Shown here: positions 59,707-64,000 of the stretch, in pieces
How the letters are laid out: each line of letters begins with the position of its first letter
Numbering within the stretch: position 1 is the first letter of the stretch
Notes under the pieces: model-generated
The model's input: the letters and a program-made list of their open reading frames with translations, nothing else
Told to the model about the DNA's origin: nothing
Databases searched by the model: none
Program-made: the position numbers and the translations under genes
NCBI RefSeq assembly: GCF_021991835.1
Contig: NZ_JAHDAU010000004.1
Location: 186,001-250,000, forward strand
Length of the DNA stretch: 64,000 nucleotides
Direction of reading: 5' to 3'
Source of the DNA: Polaribacter sargassicola
GTDB lineage: Bacteria > Bacteroidota > Bacteroidia > Flavobacteriales > Flavobacteriaceae

Positions 59707-60822
59707 ATGAGACATCTTTTATCAATCCTAATTATTTGTTATAGTTTTATTTCTTGTAAAGAAAAAAAAAGTAAAACAATTTTAAATAAAAACACCAAAA
59801 GCACCGTAGAATATGCCAAAGGTTTTGATATCATTACAGATGGTAATCAAAAAAAGTTAATTATTAAGAGGCCATATCAAAATGCCAAAAAAAACTATAC
59901 TTATATTTTAAGTAACAAAACAGACATTAACAAAAACACCCTTAAAGTTCCTGTAAATAGTATTGTTGTAACAAGCACAACACATATATCTATGCTAGAG
60001 CAAATTAATGCGGAAAAATATCTAGTAGGTTTCCCTAAAACAAAATTTATTTCGTCTAAAAAAACAAGAAAGCTTATAAACCAAGATAAAATAACCGAAC
60101 TTGGTAACGAACAGACAATTAATACAGAAAAATTATTAGAATTGGCTCCAGAATTAGTAATCGGTTTTGGTTTAAATGATAGCAATAAAGCTTATAAAGC
60201 AATTGCTAACAACGGAATACCCGTAATTTACAATGGAGATTGGCTAGAAGAAACACCACTTGGGCGTGCTGAATGGATTAAGTTTTTTGGAGTTTTATTT
60301 AACAAAGAAAAAGAAGCCGATAGTATTTTTAATGTAATAAAAAACAATTATCTATCTGTAAAAAAAATGGCTTCTACAGCCAAAACAAAACCTACAATTA
60401 TGTCTGGTAGTCTTTTTAAAGATATATGGTATGCACCTGCTGGTAAAAGTTTTATTGCCAGTTATTTTAATGATGCCAACACTAATTATTTATGGCTAAA
60501 CACAAAAGGAGCCGCAAGTTTAAATCTAAGTATAGAAAGTGTCTTAGACAAAGCTGTTAATGCAGATTATTGGATAGGTTGTGGTTTATATGAAACTAAA
60601 GAAAACATGTTAAACTCTAATCAATATTACAGTTCTTTTAATTCTTTTAAAGAAAATAATGTGTATACATACGCTGCTGATAAAGGAGAAACTGGAGGAA
60701 TCATTTATTTTGAAACATCTCCTACAAGACCAGATTTAGTTTTAAAAGATATTATTAAAATTACACATCCAACTATATTGCCTAATTACAAATTAACATT
60801 CTTTAAAAAATTAGGTAACTAA
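59707..60822 (+). CDS. BtuF/FecB-like substrate-binding lipoprotein, paralogue A
   Basis: A 371-residue lipoprotein (FISC, Cys18) with the helical-backbone metal receptor fold: IVVTSTTHISMLEQINAEKYLVGFP, ELAPELVIGFGLND and the motif EETPLGRAEWIKFFGVLF. Such proteins hand iron chelates, haem or cobalamin to FecCD-type permeases; none is encoded here. Paralogue B (61979-63115) is colinear, so the two derive from a duplication around guaC. Divergent from the BtuF-like gene, next to a B12 locus: cobalamin is the likeliest ligand. Confidence 0.85.
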   Translation: MRHLLSILIICYSFISCKEKKSKTILNKNTKSTVEYAKGFDIITDGNQKKLIIKRPYQNAKKNYTYILSNKTDINKNTLKVPVNSIVVTSTTHISMLEQINAEKYLVGFPKTKFISSKKTRKLINQDKITELGNEQTINTEKLLELAPELVIGFGLNDSNKAYKAIANNGIPVIYNGDWLEETPLGRAEWIKFFGVLFNKEKEADSIFNVIKNNYLSVKKMASTAKTKPTIMSGSLFKDIWYAPAGKSFIASYFNDANTNYLWLNTKGAASLNLSIESVLDKAVNADYWIGCGLYETKENMLNSNQYYSSFNSFKENNVYTYAADKGETGGIIYFETSPTRPDLVLKDIIKITHPTILPNYKLTFFKKLGN

Positions 60823-60941
60823 AACTGTTGGTTCTTTTTATAAAAACTACCAAATACTTTTTTTGTTGACAAAACAAACTAATCAAAACCAATAGAATCA
60901 CTTACAAATTCAATATATTTATCGCTTAATTAATTTTACAG

Positions 60942-61979
60942 ATGAGAATAGAGAATGATTTAAAATTAGGTTTTAAAGACGTTATGATTCGCCCAAAACG
61001 TTCTACATTAAAATCGCGATCGCAAGTTAATTTAGAAAGAGAATTTACTTTTTTACATAGTGATGTAGTTTGGAAAGGAATACCAATAATGGCCGCTAAT
61101 ATGGATACTGTTGGTACTTTTGAAATGGCAAAAGCAATTGCAAAACACGGTCTTTTTACCGCAATACATAAACATTATTCTATTGAAGAATGGAGAGATT
61201 TTGCCAACAATACAGACCAAAAAACATTAAATAATATTGCTGTAAGTACCGGAACAGGAAAAGAAGATTCTGAAAAAGTAAAGCAAATTTTAGAAGAATT
61301 TCCGCAAATAAATTTTATTTGTATTGATGTTGCCAACGGATATTCTGAACATTTTGTAAATTTTGTACAGAAAATGCGTAAAAATCATCCTAACAAAATA
61401 ATTATTGCTGGTAATGTTGTTACTGGAGAAATGGTTGAAGAATTATTACTAGCTGGCGCTGATATTATTAAAGTTGGTATTGGGCCTGGTTCTGTTTGTA
61501 CAACGCGTGTAAAAACAGGTGTTGGCTATCCGCAACTGTCTGCAATTATAGAATGTGCAGATGCTGCTCACGGAATGGGCGGACAAATAATTTCTGATGG
61601 TGGTTGTAAAATTCCTGGTGATATTGCTAAAGCTTTTGGTGGTAGTGCCGATTTTGTAATGTTAGGCGGAATGTTAGCTGGACACGAAGAAAGCGGAGGA
61701 GAATTGATTGAAGAAAATGGAGAAAAGTTTAAAGCTTTTTACGGTATGAGTTCTGAAACTGCCATGAACAAACATGCTGGTGGGGTTGCTAATTATAGAG
61801 CTTCTGAAGGAAAAACAGTAAAAGTGCCTTTTAAAGGAAATGTAGACAATACAATTATTGATATTTTAGGCGGTATTAGATCTACATGTACTTATGTTGG
61901 TGCAAGCAGATTAAAAGAATTAACTAAAAGAACCACTTTTATTAGAGTTCAAGAACAAGAAAACCAAGTTTATTCTTAA
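60942..61979 (+). CDS. guaC: GMP reductase
   Basis: A 345-residue IMPDH/GMPR-family barrel. It reduces GMP to IMP with NADPH in purine interconversion. The start [22 protein letters not shown], the catalytic Cys186 in GPGSVCTTR (same number as in E. coli GuaC) and [15 protein letters not shown] are diagnostic. No CBS domains, as expected for GMPR. It overlaps paralogue B by one base (TAATG). Confidence 0.96.
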   Translation: MRIENDLKLGFKDVMIRPKRSTLKSRSQVNLEREFTFLHSDVVWKGIPIMAANMDTVGTFEMAKAIAKHGLFTAIHKHYSIEEWRDFANNTDQKTLNNIAVSTGTGKEDSEKVKQILEEFPQINFICIDVANGYSEHFVNFVQKMRKNHPNKIIIAGNVVTGEMVEELLLAGADIIKVGIGPGSVCTTRVKTGVGYPQLSAIIECADAAHGMGGQIISDGGCKIPGDIAKAFGGSADFVMLGGMLAGHEESGGELIEENGEKFKAFYGMSSETAMNKHAGGVANYRASEGKTVKVPFKGNVDNTIIDILGGIRSTCTYVGASRLKELTKRTTFIRVQEQENQVYS

Positions 61980-63115
61980 TGAAGAAATTACAAATAATTT
62001 CCGTAATTACATTTTTATTATTTACCGTTTCTTGTAAAAAGGAAACGGTAAAAACTACTAAAAAAACAAAACCCGAAAGTGCTATTAAATATGCAAAAGG
62101 TTTTGATATTGTTGATGAAAATGGAGTTAAAAAACTTATAATTAAATCTGCTTATCAAAATTCTGATAAAGTTTTTGAATACATTATTAAAAGAAAAACA
62201 GATGCTAAAATAAGAGAGTTTAATACTTCTATGATTTCTACACCTATTGAAAAAATAGTAGTTACCTCAACAACACACATACCAATGGTAGAGTTGTTAA
62301 ATAAAGAAACTTCTATTGTTGGTTTTCCTTATGCTAAATATGTATCATCAGAAAAAACAAGAGCTTTAATTGATACAGGAAAAATAATAGAAATAGGAAA
62401 AGAAAGTTCTTTAAATACAGAAATATTACTCGATTTACAACCAGAATTGGTTGTTGGTTATAGTGTTTCTTCTGCAGATAAATCTTTAACCACTATAAAA
62501 AAAGCGGGTATTAATGTTATTTATAATGGAGATTGGTTAGAAGAAACTCCATTAGGAAGAGCAGAATGGATTAAATTTTTTGGTGTTTTATTTGATAAAG
62601 AAAAACAAGCCGATAGTATTTTTAAAACTATTGAATCAAATTATTTAGAAGCTAAAAATATTGCTTTAAAATCTACAAAAAAACCAACTGTTTTATCTGG
62701 TGCAATTATGAGTAAAGATATTTGGAACTTACCTGCCGGAGAAAGTTTTGTTGCTACTTTTTTAAAAGATGCTAACGTTAATTATTTGTGGCAAGAAACA
62801 AAAGGAAAAGGAAGTTTGTCTTTAAGTTTTGAGAGTGTTTTTGATAAAGGAAAAGATGCTGATTTTTGGATTGCTCCTGGTTATTTTTCTTCTAAAGAAC
62901 AACTTTTACAAAGCAATCAATTATATGAAAAATTTGATTCTTTTAAAACGGATAACATCTACACTCCATCAACTAAAAAAGGAAAAACAGGCGGTGTTAT
63001 TTATTATGAATTGGCTACAACAAGACCAGATTTGGTTTTAAAGGATATTATTAAAATTACAAATCCAGAATTACTACCAAACTACGAATTTACTTTTTTT
63101 GAAAAAATGAAATAA
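61979..63115 (+). CDS. BtuF/FecB-like substrate-binding lipoprotein, paralogue B
   Basis: A 378-residue lipoprotein (TVSC, Cys19) colinear with paralogue A: KYAKGFDIV, IVVTSTTHIPMVELL, EETPLGRAEWIKFFGVLF and DLVLKDIIKIT are shared. Same fold and probable ligand class. No FecCD permease or ATPase follows; the next feature is an inverted repeat and then a convergent regulator gene. Translationally coupled to guaC. Confidence 0.85.
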   Translation: MKKLQIISVITFLLFTVSCKKETVKTTKKTKPESAIKYAKGFDIVDENGVKKLIIKSAYQNSDKVFEYIIKRKTDAKIREFNTSMISTPIEKIVVTSTTHIPMVELLNKETSIVGFPYAKYVSSEKTRALIDTGKIIEIGKESSLNTEILLDLQPELVVGYSVSSADKSLTTIKKAGINVIYNGDWLEETPLGRAEWIKFFGVLFDKEKQADSIFKTIESNYLEAKNIALKSTKKPTVLSGAIMSKDIWNLPAGESFVATFLKDANVNYLWQETKGKGSLSLSFESVFDKGKDADFWIAPGYFSSKEQLLQSNQLYEKFDSFKTDNIYTPSTKKGKTGGVIYYELATTRPDLVLKDIIKITNPELLPNYEFTFFEKMK

Positions 63116-63154
63116 AAAAAAGCCTTCAGTTAATTTATAAAAAATAACTGAAGG
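63115..63154 (-). terminator. Terminator (minus strand)
   Basis: Stem CCTTCAGTTA / TAACTGAAGG (63123-63154), followed on the minus strand by CTTTTTTTT. On the plus strand no T run follows the stem, so it mainly ends transcription coming from the right. Confidence 0.75.
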
Positions 63155-63218
63155 TAAATAAAAGTTGGGGGAAGGCATACAAAATGTATACGCTCTCCAA
63201 AAATAGCCATAAACCCAT
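63135..63218 (-). CDS. Possible 27-residue hydrophobic peptide
   Basis: An ATG frame (MGLWLFLESVYIL ... FTFSYFL) ending in the loop of the terminator. It would be a small membrane peptide. The ATG is 7 nt past a TATACTTTG -7-like box. Coding status is unproven; the transcript may instead be a non-coding RNA of about 105 nt. Confidence 0.3.
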   Translation of the reverse strand: MGLWLFLESVYILYAFPQLLFTFSYFL

Positions 63219-63237
63219 AAAAACAAAGTATATAGAC

Positions 63238-63270
63238 GGGTAGTTTAAGGGTAGTTTGAGGGTGGTTTTT
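63238..63270. repeat. Three 11-nt direct repeats
   Basis: GGGTAGTTTAA, GGGTAGTTTGA, GGGTGGTTTTT with an exact 11-nt period (one helical turn), ending at the stop codon of the 7TM-LuxR gene. On the minus strand they precede a TATACTTTG box by about 6 nt, the usual position for activator sites. Confidence 0.7.
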
Positions 63271-64000
63271 TTAAATTTTAAAAGTTAGAGCCTCTTTTCT
63301 ACTTTTAATCTCTAATTTTTCATAAATATTTTTAATATGAAATTTAACAGTATTTATAGATATATTTAAATCGCTTGCAATTTCTTTATTAGATTTAGCT
63401 AGTACAATTAAATCAAAAATCTCCTTTTCTCTTTTACTTAACTCTGTTAAATTTTGCTCTTTGTTTGACTGATTATCATTAGTAGATTTTGCTAATTCTT
63501 TAGAGTAATTTATAATTTCATTTTTCATGAATTTGTTTTCATTAATCAAAACATTCATTCTATATAAAACAGCAAAAGAAAGCGTTATCATCTCTACAAA
63601 AGCACCTATTTTTATACTTAAAGAATCTACATTTATAATTGACAAACCTAAAAATTTTAAGACAAAATAATCAATTGCTGAAAACAATATAATAGCATCT
63701 GCAATTACTAAAATTTTAGTGTAAAAATTTTTATTAAATAATATTATACCGCAAACCCAATAAATAGTCACCAATGAAAAAACAAGAATATTTAAAATTA
63801 ATAGATTATAATAATTAGTACAAACTAAAAATAGAATAGCAAAAACAAGAATGCAAAATCCTAAAAATTTTGTGTATTTTTTAAGGTTAGGAAAATAAGT
63901 ATCAATAAACAAATAGCTTACAGCAAACTTAGATGAAAAGTAAGCCATTGACACATAATTAATAACCATAATTAACTCGTTTAAATACCCCGTAATATTG
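63271..64000 (-). CDS. 7TM-LuxR membrane regulator, C-terminal part (runs off window)
   Basis: About 242 residues are visible and the frame stays open to the window edge (NITGYLNELIM before the first Met at 63969), so the gene starts outside. Six or more transmembrane segments of the 7TMR-DISM type end with VEMITLSFAVLYRMNVLINE, then a short coiled coil and a LuxR-type HTH (LTELSKREKEIFDLIVLAKSNKEIASDL, SINTVKFHIKNIYEKL, about the last 60 residues). It is a membrane receptor with a direct DNA-binding output. Its stop codon abuts three 11-nt repeats. Confidence 0.85.
   Translation of the reverse strand, partial: NITGYLNELIMVINYVSMAYFSSKFAVSYLFIDTYFPNLKKYTKFLGFCILVFAILFLVCTNYYNLLILNILVFSLVTIYWVCGIILFNKNFYTKILVIADAIILFSAIDYFVLKFLGLSIINVDSLSIKIGAFVEMITLSFAVLYRMNVLINENKFMKNEIINYSKELAKSTNDNQSNKEQNLTELSKREKEIFDLIVLAKSNKEIASDLNISINTVKFHIKNIYEKLEIKSRKEALTFKI

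Overview
The window is ordinary chromosomal DNA from a low-GC (roughly 30%) member of the Flavobacteriaceae, most like the Polaribacter/Tenacibaculum group. The evidence is a type IX secretion (T9SS) C-terminal sorting domain, Bacteroidota-only families (DUF4290, DUF6048, DUF6452, DUF5362, CCC-motif membrane protein, 7TM-LuxR regulator), lipoproteins with short lipoboxes, promoters of the TTTG-N19-TAnnTTTG type, few Shine-Dalgarno sequences and frequent TTG starts. I see no rRNA, insertion sequence, prophage, integrase or CRISPR array.

Layout. 1-4430 (minus): periplasmic folding operon with three parvulin/SurA-like proteins leading into a MoxR ATPase, preceded by a DUF493 gene. 4.5-9.0 kb (plus): AAA_28 ATPase, RecQ, Fmt, HU, YqgE. 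9.0-15.6 kb (mostly minus): class IV aminotransferase, START-like protein, tRNA-Met(CAT), then an alpha-oxoamine synthase beside a cysteine-synthase-like enzyme (candidate sulfonolipid/capnine pair) and oligopeptidase B. 15.6-19.4 kb (plus): YbaB, two small membrane proteins, AsmA-like protein. 19.4-21.4 kb (minus): DUF5362, RocD and a structured RNA candidate. 21.5-25.5 kb: membrane-spanning TPR/HTH regulator followed by a large T9SS-exported Asp-box protein. 25.7-35.3 kb (plus): RlmD, pterin dehydratase, 2OG oxygenase, SUI1-like factor, a DUF1835/nucleoside phosphorylase/binding-protein operon, LpxH-like phosphoesterase and glycosyltransferase. 35.2-40.2 kb: Ung, MutS2-like ATPase, two tandem small secreted paralogues, M23 peptidase. 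40.3-46.1 kb (minus): two aconitases and RNase P RNA. 46.3-53.2 kb (minus): DnaJ, GrpE, HNH protein, MurA, DUF4290, UvrD/PcrA. 53.4-55.2 kb (plus): SatD, DUF3307 and an unknown. 55.3-63.1 kb: vitamin B12 acquisition locus (cobalamin riboswitch, BtuB-like receptor, BtuG-like lipoprotein, BtuF-like proteins) with GMP reductase between two binding-protein paralogues. 63.1-64 kb (minus): 7TM-LuxR regulator running off the window and a possible small transcript.

The least explained signals are regulatory and non-coding: an ncRNA-like element upstream of rocD starting just after a perfect -7 box; 11-nt triple direct repeats before a possible small transcript next to the LuxR gene; a 21-nt direct repeat between the TPR/HTH regulator and the T9SS gene; a perfect 12-bp dyad in the acnB leader; and three 28-nt degenerate palindromic repeats upstream of satD. 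Several proteins have lineage-type changes at key residues: MurA Cys to Asp, RlmD without iron-sulfur cysteines, DnaJ with half its zinc sites.
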